A DNA stretch of 64,000 nucleotides from an uncultured Pelagibacteraceae bacterium (lineage in GTDB: Bacteria; Pseudomonadota; Alphaproteobacteria; Pelagibacterales; Pelagibacteraceae): assembly GCA_902579925.1 (NCBI GenBank), contig CACHIS010000005.1, positions 1 to 64,000 on the forward strand. The letters are read 5' to 3'. This document shows, piece after piece, positions 17,771 through 27,598 of the stretch. The stretch's first letter is position 1. Every line of letters starts with the position of its first letter. The translations under genes were made by a program, and so were the position numbers. Under the pieces are notes generated by a model. It had not been told where the DNA came from. It made no database searches and worked only from the letters and a program-made list of their open reading frames with translations.

Positions 17771-18472
17771 ATGATGAAAAATTATCTATTTTCATTTTTC
17801 TTTTTCTTTGGCATCATTATTATTTCGATAATTTTTTTACCATCATTTTTTTTGCCCCAGAAAATAGTAATTATTGGGGGAAAATTAATGGGCTTCTGGA
17901 CTAGTATTTGTTTAAGATTGTTTTTATCAACAAAAATTTTAGTTAAAGGACATGAGAATATAATTACAAATGAAAAATTTTTTATAGCATCATCTCATCA
18001 ATCAATGTTTGAAACATTTTTTCTTCAAACTGTGTTTAATTCACCAATTTTTATTTTAAAAAAAGAGTTATTAACTATCCCAATTTTTGGATGGTACTTA
18101 AAAAAAATCGGATCAATTTCGATAAAAAGAGACAAAATCTCGAGAGATAACCTAGGATTTTTTAATAAAGTATCTAAAGCTGTTTTAAATTCAGATAGAC
18201 CTCTATTAATATTTCCTCAAGGGACAAGATTATTGCCTCATGAGAGACCACCTTTAAAAAAAGGCGCATCAAAAATTTATGAAAATCTAAAAATTGCTTG
18301 TCAGCCAGTCGCTATTAATTCTGGCTACGTTTGGCCTAAAAAGGGCAAAAAACAGTCAGGAAGAACGATAACTATATCTATATTACCCATAATTGACAAA
18401 GGTCTAGAAACAAAAAAATTCTTAAAAATTCTAGAAGAAAAAATTTATTCAGAATTAGATTTAATAAATTAA
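17771..18472 (+). CDS. plsC: 1-acyl-sn-glycerol-3-phosphate acyltransferase (PlsC family)
   Basis: Membrane acyltransferase making phosphatidic acid; 233 aa. Motif I is SSHQSMFET, the HX4E variant common in alphaproteobacteria, and motif III is FPQGTRLLPHE. The N-terminal 50 residues contain two hydrophobic segments. The ATG at 17771 is followed by a second ATG at 17774; either could be used. The stop shares TTAA with the convergent dnaN stop. Confidence 0.92.
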   Translation: MMKNYLFSFFFFFGIIIISIIFLPSFFLPQKIVIIGGKLMGFWTSICLRLFLSTKILVKGHENIITNEKFFIASSHQSMFETFFLQTVFNSPIFILKKELLTIPIFGWYLKKIGSISIKRDKISRDNLGFFNKVSKAVLNSDRPLLIFPQGTRLLPHERPPLKKGASKIYENLKIACQPVAINSGYVWPKKGKKQSGRTITISILPIIDKGLETKKFLKILEEKIYSELDLIN

Positions 18473-19581
18473 GCCTTCATTGGCATAACTACGTAAATAC
18501 TATCAAAGTCAGTTGGATCTTTTATCAATGCTGGTGATCCCGTATCATTAAAGTATATTTCTATTTTTTCTCCATCGAGTTGTGAAGCAATATCAATTAA
18601 ATATCTTGAATTAAAACTTATTTCCAAATCATGATTGAATTTTACATTTAACATTTCATTTCCATCTCCACTATTAGTATTATTAACTATGAGATTAAGT
18701 GAATTTTGCGATAATTGAAACTTCACACCATCTTTTTTATCCAACGATACTGAAGCAACACGGTCAATAGAATTTAAAAATGACTTTAGATTGCTTTCCA
18801 TTTTTTTTTGATTATTTTTTGGAATAACTTGTATATAATTAGGAAATTTACCATCAATCAACTTTGAAATCAAAATACTATTAGCTAATTCAAATTTAAT
18901 TTTTGATTTTAAATTTGATATTTTAAGATCGCCATCATAGTTATCCAATAAAGAACAGAGTTGAAAAATAGTTTTTTTTGGTAAAATTATTGGATCAAAG
19001 TTTATTTTCTCATTTAATCGTATTTTTGAAATTGACATCCTATGACTGTCTGTTGCGGCGGCTGTAAGATAAATTTTATCATCAACTTCAGTTTGATGAA
19101 TATATATTCCACTTAAATAATGTCTTGTCTCATCATTTGCTACCGAAAACTTACATTTATTAAGAAGTTTTAAAAATTGTTTAGAATTTACACTAAATTC
19201 ATTTTGATTAAAATCTTCATTTGTTAAAGGGAACTCTGATGGGCTTATACAATTTAAATTAAATATTGATTTGTCAGATTCTAGTTGAAGTTTACTACCA
19301 CTATTCTTTAGTAAATTTATTTTTTTATCAGAGGAAAATTTTCTTACAATATCAAACATAATTGATGAGGTAGTAGTTGTTTTTCCCTCCTCAACAATTT
19401 CTACATTGTTAATCTGGTGAATAAAAATTAAATCTAGATCTGTTGCTGTTATTGTTAATTTTGTATTATTTGCATCTAGTAAGACATTAGAGAGTATTGG
19501 TAATGTGCTTCTTTTTTCTATTACTCCTTGACAATAACTCAGGGCCTCTTGAAGATCTTTTTGATTAACGCTAAATTTCAT
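18469..19581 (-). CDS. dnaN: DNA polymerase III beta subunit (sliding clamp)
   Basis: Processivity clamp, 370 aa, three clamp domains. Recognisable parts are MKFSVNQKDLQEALSYCQ at the start, LPILSNVLLDA, the SGIYIH segment in domain II, DSHRMSI, and the C-terminal YVVMPMKA. It follows dnaA on the minus strand with an 11-nt overlap (dnaA stop at 19571, dnaN start at 19581), so it is co-transcribed and translationally coupled. Confidence 0.97.
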   Translation of the reverse strand: MKFSVNQKDLQEALSYCQGVIEKRSTLPILSNVLLDANNTKLTITATDLDLIFIHQINNVEIVEEGKTTTTSSIMFDIVRKFSSDKKINLLKNSGSKLQLESDKSIFNLNCISPSEFPLTNEDFNQNEFSVNSKQFLKLLNKCKFSVANDETRHYLSGIYIHQTEVDDKIYLTAAATDSHRMSISKIRLNEKINFDPIILPKKTIFQLCSLLDNYDGDLKISNLKSKIKFELANSILISKLIDGKFPNYIQVIPKNNQKKMESNLKSFLNSIDRVASVSLDKKDGVKFQLSQNSLNLIVNNTNSGDGNEMLNVKFNHDLEISFNSRYLIDIASQLDGEKIEIYFNDTGSPALIKDPTDFDSIYVVMPMKA

Positions 19582-20977
19582 TTTCTTTGTTGTACAGTAT
19601 AATATTCTTTAATTTGATAATATTCTCTTTCATATCAAGATTTTTTTCTTTTAATTTTTCAATTGTTTTAACTGAATGAATTATAGTTGTATGATCGCGA
19701 TTAGAAAATTCACGACCAATCTCTGGCAAAGATTTTGTAGTTAAAATTTTAGTTAAATAAATTGCAGTTTGTCTGGGTCTAACTAAATATCTTGATCTTC
19801 GCGGTGATAACATTTCATTTTTACTAATTTTAAAAAATTTACAAACTACTGTTTGTATTTTTTCAATTGTAACATTATTTTCATTAAGATTTAATAAATC
19901 TTTTAATATAACCTTCGTTTCAGACAAACTTGGAAGTTTGTTATAAATTCTAGAGAAAGAAATAATCCGATTTATTGCTCCTACCAGCTCTCTCACGTTA
20001 GATGTTATTTTATTACTAACAAAATCTTGAATTTCTTCTGAAATATTAATTTTATCTGAATACAAATTTGTTAATTCATTAATTTTATGATTAAGAATTT
20101 TTTTTCTTAAATCGTACTCAGGTTTCTGTATGTCAATAACTAAACCGCCTGAAAATCTTGATTTTATTCTTTCCTGAATCCTCAATAATTTATTTGGAGG
20201 TCTGTCAGCTGAGACAATTATTTGAGAACCTTTATCTAAAAGTGCATTAAAAGTGTGAAAAAACTCTTCCTGCATTGCCTCTTTACCATTCATGAATTGA
20301 ATATCATCAATTATCAAAACATCAGTATTTCTAAAAAATTCTTTGAATTTTACCATATCGTTTGATTTTATAGACTTTACAAATTGATACATAAATCGCT
20401 CTGCTGAAATAAACATAACTTTCTGATTTTTATTCATTTTATAACCAATTGCATTTAATAAATGAGTTTTACCTAATCCTACTCCTGCATAAATATACAA
20501 TGGATTATAATGTGAGAAATTTTCAGATACTTTTAATGAGGCTTCAAATGCAACCTTATTACTGTAACCAGTTAAAAAATTTTCAAATCTTTTATTGGGA
20601 TCAATACGATTATACTGAAGGTGTGAATCTTTTATAAATGAAATTTTATCAATATTATTAATTTTATTTTGATTATTAGATTTTTGAATTATGTTATCTT
20701 TGTTTTCCACAATTTTAAATTCTATTCTTATAATTTCTTTTTTATGTTTTTTTATAGTTTGTAAAATTTGATCCAGATATCTTGAGGTAATCCAGTCGCG
20801 TATGAATCTCGTTGGAACAGAAAATAAAATATAATTATTAAATTCTTCAAATAAATTGATCTTTTTAATCCAACTCTCATAAACTTCTTTGCCTAATTTT
20901 GATCTCAGTTCAGATTGGATTAATAACCAGTCTAGACTAGTCTTTTCAAAATTCTTATTTGTGATCGATTTGTTCAT
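19571..20977 (-). CDS. dnaA: Chromosomal replication initiator DnaA
   Basis: Initiator ATPase of 468 aa. Domain I is N-terminal (WLLIQSELRSKLGKEVYESW). Walker A is GVGLGKTH (residues 165-172), Walker B is VLIIDDIQFM, and the box-VII region is followed by the C-terminal DNA-binding domain with the DnaA signature GREFSNRDHTTIIHSVKTI. It is followed by dnaN with overlap. The 270-bp upstream spacer is AT-rich but lacks clear clusters of DnaA boxes, so the replication origin is probably not here. Confidence 0.97.
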   Translation of the reverse strand: MNKSITNKNFEKTSLDWLLIQSELRSKLGKEVYESWIKKINLFEEFNNYILFSVPTRFIRDWITSRYLDQILQTIKKHKKEIIRIEFKIVENKDNIIQKSNNQNKINNIDKISFIKDSHLQYNRIDPNKRFENFLTGYSNKVAFEASLKVSENFSHYNPLYIYAGVGLGKTHLLNAIGYKMNKNQKVMFISAERFMYQFVKSIKSNDMVKFKEFFRNTDVLIIDDIQFMNGKEAMQEEFFHTFNALLDKGSQIIVSADRPPNKLLRIQERIKSRFSGGLVIDIQKPEYDLRKKILNHKINELTNLYSDKINISEEIQDFVSNKITSNVRELVGAINRIISFSRIYNKLPSLSETKVILKDLLNLNENNVTIEKIQTVVCKFFKISKNEMLSPRRSRYLVRPRQTAIYLTKILTTKSLPEIGREFSNRDHTTIIHSVKTIEKLKEKNLDMKENIIKLKNIILYNKENEI

Positions 20978-21216
20978 TTCTTGGAAAGAGATCAGTTACA
21001 TCTATAATTATAATTATTGCAACAAGATTATATTTTTAATTAAAAAAAAATAAAATCTGGGATTGTGTAAAATTTTATTTTAAAAAATTCTTTGACAAAA
21101 ATTTTTTTTATGTATCAAAAAAAAAATAAAATTTACGATTGAAAAAAAAAGATTGTTTTTTTACTAATTCTAAATATTGTTATTTAAAATCAAAATTTCA
21201 TATATAAAGTGTGTTC

Positions 21217-21237
21217 TTCAAGTTGAATCAACTTAAA
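21217..21237. repeat. Inverted repeat downstream of rpsT
   Basis: TTCAAGTTG (21217-21225), AAT, CAACTTAAA (21229-21237), a 9-bp stem with one G-T pair. It is 11 bases past the rpsT stop on the minus strand. No T-run follows, so it may be an mRNA 3'-end stabilising hairpin or a weak terminator. The rest of 20978-21247 is A/T tracts with nothing else recognisable. Confidence 0.5.
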
Positions 21238-21247
21238 GTATAAACAA

Positions 21248-21508
21248 TTACAATAATGTAATTTTTTTTGTTATTCTTGAAACGTTTCTTGAAGCGTTTT
21301 GTTTTTTAATAATTCCGCTTTTTGCAATCTTCATAAGCTCAGAATTCAACTTGGGTAAGAATTTTAAGGCATCTGACTTTTTTTTATTTTCAATCAGCGC
21401 GTTCATCTTCTTTAAAGCATTCTTATATCTACTTTTTCTTGCTTTATTGACTACAGTTTGTTTAGAAACTCTCCTTATTCTTTTGATTGCTGATTTTGTA
21501 TTGGCCAT
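21248..21508 (-). CDS. rpsT: 30S ribosomal protein S20
   Basis: Basic ribosomal protein of 86 aa with the typical start MANTKSAIKRIRRVSKQ and end IIKKQNASRNVSRITKKI. It binds the 5' domain of 16S rRNA. mutM is just upstream on the same strand (51-bp gap), and dnaA-dnaN is downstream; rpsT near dnaA is a common alphaproteobacterial arrangement. Confidence 0.96.
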   Translation of the reverse strand: MANTKSAIKRIRRVSKQTVVNKARKSRYKNALKKMNALIENKKKSDALKFLPKLNSELMKIAKSGIIKKQNASRNVSRITKKITLL

Positions 21509-21558
21509 TACGAATGGGTTTATAGATAATTAAACAGTTCTGGTCAATAACATATTTT

Positions 21559-22422
21559 TTATTTTTGACACATTTGACAGTAAAAGGTCGATCTATTTGC
21601 TTGAGTAATTTTATAAATTTTGCCCGAACAACTTTGTCTTTTACAATTTTTTTTGTCTCTTCCATAAACTTTGAATTCTTTTTGAAATTGACCTAAGTCG
21701 CCTAATGTGTTTTTAAAATCCCTGATGGATGATCCTCCTTTCAGTATGGCGTTATTCAAAACCTTTTTAGAATTTATAATTATCTTTTCACATTCAGATC
21801 TAGTTAAATTTTTTGCAGACTTTAGAGGATGAACTTTTGAAAAATATAAAATTTCACTTGCATAAATATTGCCTATACCCGAAACAAATTTTTGATCTAG
21901 CAAAAAGCTTTTAATATTTTTCTTTTTTTTTTTTAAATATTTAGTTAAATAATTTAAGTTGAAATCATTATTAAAAGGCTCTGGACCAAAATTTTTAAAT
22001 CTTTTTTTTAAATTGATTTTATTTTTTATTAATTGAAAAAACCCAAATCTTCTAGGGTCATTATAAATTAATTTCTTATTGTTGAAAAAAAATTCAACAT
22101 GATTATGTTTTTTTGGTAAATTAGGAGAATGATAAAAACTCGTGTTTGTAAAAGAATTTTTCTTTTTATTATCAATTATATGGATTGTTCCAGACATTCC
22201 AAGGTGAACTATACAGTAACTTTTATTATCAAGTTCTATTATTATATACTTCGAAAATCTCCTTATTTTTGTAATTAATCTTCCTTTAAGTTCATTTTCG
22301 AATGAGTGTCTTAATTTAAGTCGCAAGTTTCTATTCCTAACCAAAACTTTATTGATTTTTTTGCCTATTATATTTTTTGATAAAGATTGTCGTACAATTT
22401 CTACTTCTGGTAATTCTGGCAT
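21559..22422 (-). CDS. mutM: Formamidopyrimidine-DNA glycosylase
   Basis: Fpg/MutM removes 8-oxoguanine; 287 aa. The catalytic N terminus MPELPEVEIVRQ (Pro1 nucleophile, Glu2) is intact; the HLGMSG motif and the H2TH region with GIGNIYASEILY are present. The C-terminal zinc finger reads CKRQSC ... FYCQMC, so the first pair is CX4C rather than the usual CX2C; the four cysteines are still there. It is divergent from ubiE with 33 bp between starts. Confidence 0.95.
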   Translation of the reverse strand: MPELPEVEIVRQSLSKNIIGKKINKVLVRNRNLRLKLRHSFENELKGRLITKIRRFSKYIIIELDNKSYCIVHLGMSGTIHIIDNKKKNSFTNTSFYHSPNLPKKHNHVEFFFNNKKLIYNDPRRFGFFQLIKNKINLKKRFKNFGPEPFNNDFNLNYLTKYLKKKKKNIKSFLLDQKFVSGIGNIYASEILYFSKVHPLKSAKNLTRSECEKIIINSKKVLNNAILKGGSSIRDFKNTLGDLGQFQKEFKVYGRDKKNCKRQSCSGKIYKITQANRSTFYCQMCQK

Positions 22423-22455
22423 TTAATATTATATTAAATGTATAATTAATTTAAA

Positions 22456-23163
22456 ATGCAACAATATCTTCAAAATAAAAAAGGGTTAGTTCAAGGTGTA
22501 TTTAACCAAGTTTTTGATAAGTACGATCTAATGAATGATTTTATGTCATTTGGTATTCATAGGTTGTGGAAAAAAAATTTGATCAATTTAATGAATCCAT
22601 CCAAAAATAAAAACCTGATAGATGTTGCTTGTGGTACAGGTGACATAGGAAAACTTTACTTAGATAATACCGACATTAATAATAATATTACCTGTATTGA
22701 TCCAAATAAAGGAATGATAGCTAAAGGAAAAAAAAAATTAATTAATTATAAAAATATTAATTGGATTATTTCTGAAGCAGAGAGATTGCCTATAAAAAGT
22801 GATTTGTTCGATTTTTATACAATTAGTTTTGGTTTGAGAAATACCAAAGATCTGAATAAAACCTTGTCTGAGGCTTATAGAGTATTAAAACCTGGTGGAA
22901 GATTTCTCTGCCTAGAATTCTCACAAATACAAAATGAAAATCTTAAATTTATATACAAACAATATTCAAAATTAATTCCATTAATAGGTAAATATGTTGT
23001 TGGAAATAAAGAACCTTATGAATATTTGTTAGAGAGCATTGAAAAATTTGTAAGTCAAGATGAACTTTTAGATTTGATGTCAAAAAACAAATTTCAAAAA
23101 TGTAGCTATAAAAATTTATCTAATGGCATAGTTTCAATACATAGTGGCTGGAAAATTAAATGA
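22456..23163 (+). CDS. ubiE: Ubiquinone/menaquinone C-methyltransferase UbiE
   Basis: SAM-dependent C-methyltransferase of quinone synthesis, 235 aa. The start region VFDKYDLMNDFMSFGIHRLW, SAM motif DVACGTGDIGKL, SFGLRNTKDLNKTL and VLKPGGRFLCLEFS are all UbiE signatures. It heads the run ubiE-ubiB-coaBC-dut-moeB-SH3 and overlaps ubiB by ATGA. With no men genes seen, ubiquinone is the likely product. Confidence 0.96.
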   Translation: MQQYLQNKKGLVQGVFNQVFDKYDLMNDFMSFGIHRLWKKNLINLMNPSKNKNLIDVACGTGDIGKLYLDNTDINNNITCIDPNKGMIAKGKKKLINYKNINWIISEAERLPIKSDLFDFYTISFGLRNTKDLNKTLSEAYRVLKPGGRFLCLEFSQIQNENLKFIYKQYSKLIPLIGKYVVGNKEPYEYLLESIEKFVSQDELLDLMSKNKFQKCSYKNLSNGIVSIHSGWKIK

Positions 23164-24728
23164 TCAAAAAATTAATAACTCTTTTCAAGCTTGGTAGAAA
23201 AATAGCTTTATCAAATATTTTAGATGTAGTTTCAAAGTTCCAAAAACCACCTTTAATAATCAAAGTCTTGTTTAAATTATTATCACTATCAACTTCATCA
23301 AAAAAAAAAATTGACCTAAATAAAAGCGAAGGTGAACGTTTATCTGAGTCATTGGAGACTATGGGTACAACTTTTATCAAACTAGGACAGTTTTTAGCTA
23401 CAAGACCAGATATTATTGGTGAAGAACTATCAAAGCAACTTGAAAACCTTCAGGATAAACTTCCTCCGTTTTCTTTAACACAAGCAAAAGAAATTATTAA
23501 AAATGATTTGGGTGAAGATACTTTTAACTCAATAATTAATTTAAGTGAACCTGTTGCTGCGGCCTCTATAGCTCAGGTCCATAAAGCTCAGATTAACGAC
23601 AATGGAACAATAAAAGATGTTGCAATTAAAATTTTACGACCAGATATAAAAAAAATTTTTAATGAAGAAATAGATGCAATGATGCTTTTTGCTTTTTTAA
23701 CAGAGTCTTTTGCAAAAAAAACAAAAAGATTAAAGTTAGTTGAAGTAGTTTTTTTATTGAAGGAAATAACAAATCTAGAAATGGACTTAAGGTTTGAAGC
23801 AGCTGCAGCTAATGAATATGCTGAAAATACTAAAAATGATGTTGGATTTAGAGTTCCAAAGATATATTGGAATTTTACTAGTGAAAATGTAATGACACTT
23901 GACTGGGTTGATGGAATTTCAATTAGAGAAACTGACAAACTTAAAGAAAAAGACTTAAATACTCAAAAAATTGCAGATGATATTATTCAAAACTTTTTAA
24001 GACATGCAGTAAGAGATGGTTTTTTTCACGCAGATATGCATCAAGGAAATATATTTATAGATAATAACGGTCATATCGTTCCAATCGATTTTGGAATAAT
24101 GGGAAGACTTGACAAAATGAGCAAGAGGTTCTTAGCGGAGATATTATTTGGTTTTATTCAAAGAGATTACCGCAAAGTTGCAGAAGTACATTTGGTTGCT
24201 GGACTTGTTCCAAAAGATGTTCCTATCGATGATCTTGCACAAGCCTTGAGATCTATCGGAGAACCAATATTTGGCCAGTCAGTTAAGGATATTTCAGGTG
24301 GAAAATTATTGAAACAATTGTTTGATGTTACTGAAAAATTTAATATGCAAACCCAGCCTCAACTTTTAATGTTACAAAAAACAATGGTTGTTGTTGAAGG
24401 TGTAGCAAGAAAATTAAATCCTAACACTAATATTTGGACAACATCTAAACCTGTGCTTGAAAATTGGTTAAGAGATACAAAGCATCCAATGACAACAATC
24501 AATGAGACTATTCAAAATACTTCTGAAGTAATTAAAAGATTGCCAGAATTACCTGAAATAATGGACAAGGCTAATCAAGCTTTAACTTATTTAGCAAGTG
24601 GACAAATTCCGCAAAATTCAAATTCTTATACAGATTTAAATACTAAAAAAACAGAAATGGTATCTTTCAGAAATCAATCTATTATTGGGTTTTTAGTCCT
24701 TGTAATTTTTGGTCTATTAGTATTTTAA
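23160..24728 (+). CDS. ubiB: UbiB protein-kinase-like ATPase for ubiquinone synthesis
   Basis: Protein of 522 aa. The family KxGQ motif is TFIKLGQFLATRPDI, the AAAS motif is EPVAAASIAQVHKAQ, and the kinase-like catalytic part has DGFFHADMHQGNIF and VPIDFGIMGRL. A C-terminal hydrophobic segment (IIGFLVLVIFGLLVF) anchors it in the inner membrane. UbiB is thought to support ubiquinone assembly by its ATPase activity. The adjacency to ubiE is a standard operon. Confidence 0.95.
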   Translation: MIKKLITLFKLGRKIALSNILDVVSKFQKPPLIIKVLFKLLSLSTSSKKKIDLNKSEGERLSESLETMGTTFIKLGQFLATRPDIIGEELSKQLENLQDKLPPFSLTQAKEIIKNDLGEDTFNSIINLSEPVAAASIAQVHKAQINDNGTIKDVAIKILRPDIKKIFNEEIDAMMLFAFLTESFAKKTKRLKLVEVVFLLKEITNLEMDLRFEAAAANEYAENTKNDVGFRVPKIYWNFTSENVMTLDWVDGISIRETDKLKEKDLNTQKIADDIIQNFLRHAVRDGFFHADMHQGNIFIDNNGHIVPIDFGIMGRLDKMSKRFLAEILFGFIQRDYRKVAEVHLVAGLVPKDVPIDDLAQALRSIGEPIFGQSVKDISGGKLLKQLFDVTEKFNMQTQPQLLMLQKTMVVVEGVARKLNPNTNIWTTSKPVLENWLRDTKHPMTTINETIQNTSEVIKRLPELPEIMDKANQALTYLASGQIPQNSNSYTDLNTKKTEMVSFRNQSIIGFLVLVIFGLLVF

Positions 24729-24736
24729 TCCATTCG

Positions 24737-25936
24737 ATGAACAACTTGAATAATACAAAAATTTTATTAATAATTTGTGGAGGTATAGCGGCCTATAAAA
24801 GTCTTGAAATAATAAGACTTTTAAAAAAAAATGGTGTGAGTATAAAAACAATTCTTACAAAGAGTGGCACTGAATTTGTGACACCTCTTTCAATTACCTC
24901 ATTATCCCAATCTAAAGTTTATCAGGATCTTTTTAGCATAGAGGATGAGACAGAAATGGATCATATTAGTCTTTCAAGGTGGGCAGACCTTATATTAATT
25001 GCACCTGCAACAGCTAATACAATATCTAAACTTGCTAATGGAAATTCAGATGATTTAGCGTCAACTGTTGCTCTTGCCTCAAATAAAAAAATTTTTATTG
25101 CTCCTGCGATGAATGTAAGAATGTGGGAACATCAGTCAACTAAACAAAATATAGCAAAACTTAAAGCCTATAAATACGAATTAATCGGTCCTGAAATTGG
25201 AGATATGGCATGTGGAGAATATGGTGAAGGAAAAATGACAGAACCAAAGGAGATAGTAAATAAACTAAAAATTTATTTGAAAAATTTAAAATTAAAAAAT
25301 AAATTAAAAGCAATCGTGACTGCAGGACCAACTAGAGAGTACATTGATCCAGTAAGATATATATCTAATAAATCGAGTGGTAAACAAGGTTACGAAATTG
25401 CGAAATCATTGTTAAAAAATGGTTTTGAAACTACTTTAATTTCAGGACCGACAAATTTAGAAATAAATAATGATATTAATTTGATAAAGGTTGAAACTGC
25501 AGAAGAAATGTTTCAATCAACACTAAAAAGTTTACCTGCCGATGTTGCAATATTTTCAGCAGCAGTGTGTGATTATAAAGTGAAAAAAACTTCAAAAATT
25601 AAAATAAAGAAACAAGACGAAATTAATCTAGAATTAGAGAAAAATGTGGATATTCTTGATTATGTTTCTAATCATAACTCCTTAAGACCAAAGCTTGTAG
25701 TGGGTTTTGCAGCTGAGACAAATGATTTAGAAAACTATGCTAAAAAAAAACTAGGTGAAAAAAATTGTGATTGGATAGTTGCAAATGATGTATCAAATGG
25801 AACAATTGGTTTCGACTCAGATTTTAATGAAGTTTCAATTTTTTTCAAAAATAAAAAAATAGATAAACTTAAATATAACTCTAAATCAGAAGTCTCAGAC
25901 AAATTAGTGGGAAAAATTATTGATCATTTGAACTAA
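24737..25936 (+). CDS. coaBC: Bifunctional phosphopantothenoylcysteine decarboxylase/synthetase
   Basis: Two steps of coenzyme A synthesis; 399 aa. The CoaC half has CGGIAAYKSLE, APATANTISKLANG, PAMNVRMWEH and the substrate-flap Cys in MACGEYGEGKM. The CoaB half begins near residue 190 (AIVTAGPTREYIDPVRYISN) and contains FSAAVCDYK and the end motif KLVGKIIDH. Its stop overlaps the dut start (TAATG); the coaBC-dut pair is conserved in many bacteria. Confidence 0.96.
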   Translation: MNNLNNTKILLIICGGIAAYKSLEIIRLLKKNGVSIKTILTKSGTEFVTPLSITSLSQSKVYQDLFSIEDETEMDHISLSRWADLILIAPATANTISKLANGNSDDLASTVALASNKKIFIAPAMNVRMWEHQSTKQNIAKLKAYKYELIGPEIGDMACGEYGEGKMTEPKEIVNKLKIYLKNLKLKNKLKAIVTAGPTREYIDPVRYISNKSSGKQGYEIAKSLLKNGFETTLISGPTNLEINNDINLIKVETAEEMFQSTLKSLPADVAIFSAAVCDYKVKKTSKIKIKKQDEINLELEKNVDILDYVSNHNSLRPKLVVGFAAETNDLENYAKKKLGEKNCDWIVANDVSNGTIGFDSDFNEVSIFFKNKKIDKLKYNSKSEVSDKLVGKIIDHLN

Positions 25937-26373
25937 TGATTAAAGTTTTAGTAAAAAAATTAGAGTCCTCTGTAAAATTACCCTCATATAAAACTAGTGG
26001 TGCCTCAGGTATGGATCTAATGGCATATATAGATAAATCAATTGAACTAAAGCCAGGAGAATCATGTTTAATACCAACTGGATTATCATTTGCATTTCCT
26101 GAGGAATATGAAATTCAAATTAGACCAAGATCAGGATTAGCGGCAAAAAATAATATTAGCGTTTTAAATACACCTGGTACAATTGATAGTGATTATAGAG
26201 GAGAAATAAAAGTTATTCTATTTAATCATGGTAAGAAAAACTTTAAAATTAATAACAATGATAGAATTGCTCAAATGATTTTAACCCCGGTCATAAAAAT
26301 AGATTTAGAAGAAACAAGTGAACTTCCAGCCTCAATTAGAGGAGTAGGAGGTTTTGGTTCAACGGGTAAATGA
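25936..26373 (+). CDS. dut: Deoxyuridine 5'-triphosphate nucleotidohydrolase
   Basis: Trimeric dUTPase of 145 aa that removes dUTP and provides dUMP. Conserved motifs are ASGMDLMAY, RPRSGLAAKNNISVLNTPG, IDSDYRGEIKV, RIAQMI and the C-terminal P-loop-like RGVGGFGSTGK. It overlaps coaBC by one base and moeB by ATGA. Confidence 0.97.
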   Translation: MIKVLVKKLESSVKLPSYKTSGASGMDLMAYIDKSIELKPGESCLIPTGLSFAFPEEYEIQIRPRSGLAAKNNISVLNTPGTIDSDYRGEIKVILFNHGKKNFKINNNDRIAQMILTPVIKIDLEETSELPASIRGVGGFGSTGK

Positions 26374-27107
26374 AGCAAAGTTTAAACAAATCTCAAGTTG
26401 AAAGATTTTCAAGACAATTAGTTTTAAAAAATATAGGCGCAAAAGGTCAAAAAAAGATTTTGTCCTCCAAAATTTTAATCGTTGGTGTTGGGGGCCTGGG
26501 CTGTCCTGCTGCAGAAAATCTGGTAAGAGCTGGTGTTGGAACTATTGGACTTATCGACAATGATATAGTTAATCTTTCTAATATACATAGGCAAAGCTTA
26601 TTTACTTCTAAGGACATAAAAAAATCAAAAGTTACTGTTGCTGCAAAAAAATTAAAAGAGATAAATCCCTTTACCAAAATTAAAACTTACAAATCACGAC
26701 TAAACATAAATAATATCCAAAATATAATTAAAGACTATGAAGTTATAATAGATGGCTCAGATAATTTTAAAACTAAATTTTTAATTAATGATTACTGTAT
26801 TAAATTTAAAAAAAAATTGGTAACAGGAGCAATTAGTAAATTTGATGGACATGTTTTTACATTTGATTTTAAAAATAAAAAAACAGCATCTTTAAAAAAT
26901 TTTTATCAACAAAATGAAATTTCAGATGAAAACCTTAATTGTGAATTTATGGGAGTTCTTGGTACAACCGCATCAATTGTAGGAACTACTCAAGCGAATG
27001 AAGCATTGAAAATGATTATGAAAATTGGGCAAAGTTTGAAAAATCAAATATTAATTATAGATCTTTTAAATCTTAATTTCAGAAAAGTTACATTTAGAAA
27101 AAAATAG
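26370..27107 (+). CDS. moeB: ThiF/MoeB-family adenylyltransferase
   Basis: E1-like enzyme of 245 aa that adenylates a sulfur-carrier protein C terminus. The N-terminal VERFSRQLVLKNIGAKGQKKI, the nucleotide motif GVGGLGCPAAENLVRAGVG, DNDIVNLSNIHRQSLF and the later DGSDNFKTKFLINDYC are family signatures. The usual CxxC zinc pairs of MoeB are not evident and there is no rhodanese domain. It could serve MoaD or ThiS; the symbol is therefore tentative. Confidence 0.85.
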   Translation: MKQSLNKSQVERFSRQLVLKNIGAKGQKKILSSKILIVGVGGLGCPAAENLVRAGVGTIGLIDNDIVNLSNIHRQSLFTSKDIKKSKVTVAAKKLKEINPFTKIKTYKSRLNINNIQNIIKDYEVIIDGSDNFKTKFLINDYCIKFKKKLVTGAISKFDGHVFTFDFKNKKTASLKNFYQQNEISDENLNCEFMGVLGTTASIVGTTQANEALKMIMKIGQSLKNQILIIDLLNLNFRKVTFRKK

Positions 27108-27121
27108 AGCATCGATTAATA

Positions 27122-27562
27122 ATGAAAAAATTATTTCTTTTATTTTTATTTTGGATTTTTTTTCCATTCGACGTTGTAGCGAATGAGATTTTTCTTTCAT
27201 TAAAAAAAAATAAAGTAAATGTTAGATACGGTCCAGGATTTGAGTATCCTATAAAATATATCTATAAGAAAATTAATTTACCAATAAAACAGATTGATAA
27301 AAAAGAGAATTTTAGGAGAATTATTGATCACAAAAATAATAGTGGATGGATACATGTCTCTCAACTTAAAAAGGTAAATTCTATAATACCAAAAACTGAT
27401 AAAATCTTGTTCGATAAGCCAACAAATTTTTCAAAACCTTTAGCAAAAATAGAAAAGGGAAGAGTTTTGTTAGTAAAGACTTGTAATGAAAAGTGGTGTA
27501 AAGTAATAACTCAAAATTTTAAAGGATGGGTTAAAGTAGAAAATTCGTGGGGTCTTAAATAA
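27122..27562 (+). CDS. Secreted SH3-domain (SH3_3) protein
   Basis: Protein of 146 aa with a signal peptide (residues 1-20, FPFDVVANE). Two bacterial SH3 repeats follow: about 26-80 (VNVRYGPGFEYPIKYIYK ... GWIHVSQL) and 85-146 (ending GWVKVENSWGLK). Such proteins bind cell-wall peptides in the periplasm. It is the last gene of the ubiE run and the strand switches after it. Confidence 0.85.
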   Translation: MKKLFLLFLFWIFFPFDVVANEIFLSLKKNKVNVRYGPGFEYPIKYIYKKINLPIKQIDKKENFRRIIDHKNNSGWIHVSQLKKVNSIIPKTDKILFDKPTNFSKPLAKIEKGRVLLVKTCNEKWCKVITQNFKGWVKVENSWGLK

Positions 27563-27598
27563 TTATTATCTACTCAACGTCTAATTTTGAAAAATCAA

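Noticed and set aside
20978-21247. Possible replication origin upstream of dnaA
   Set aside because: It is AT-rich, but the only DnaA-box-like site is one degenerate TTTTACACA (minus strand, 21064-21072). No cluster is visible, and alphaproteobacterial origins often lie away from dnaA.
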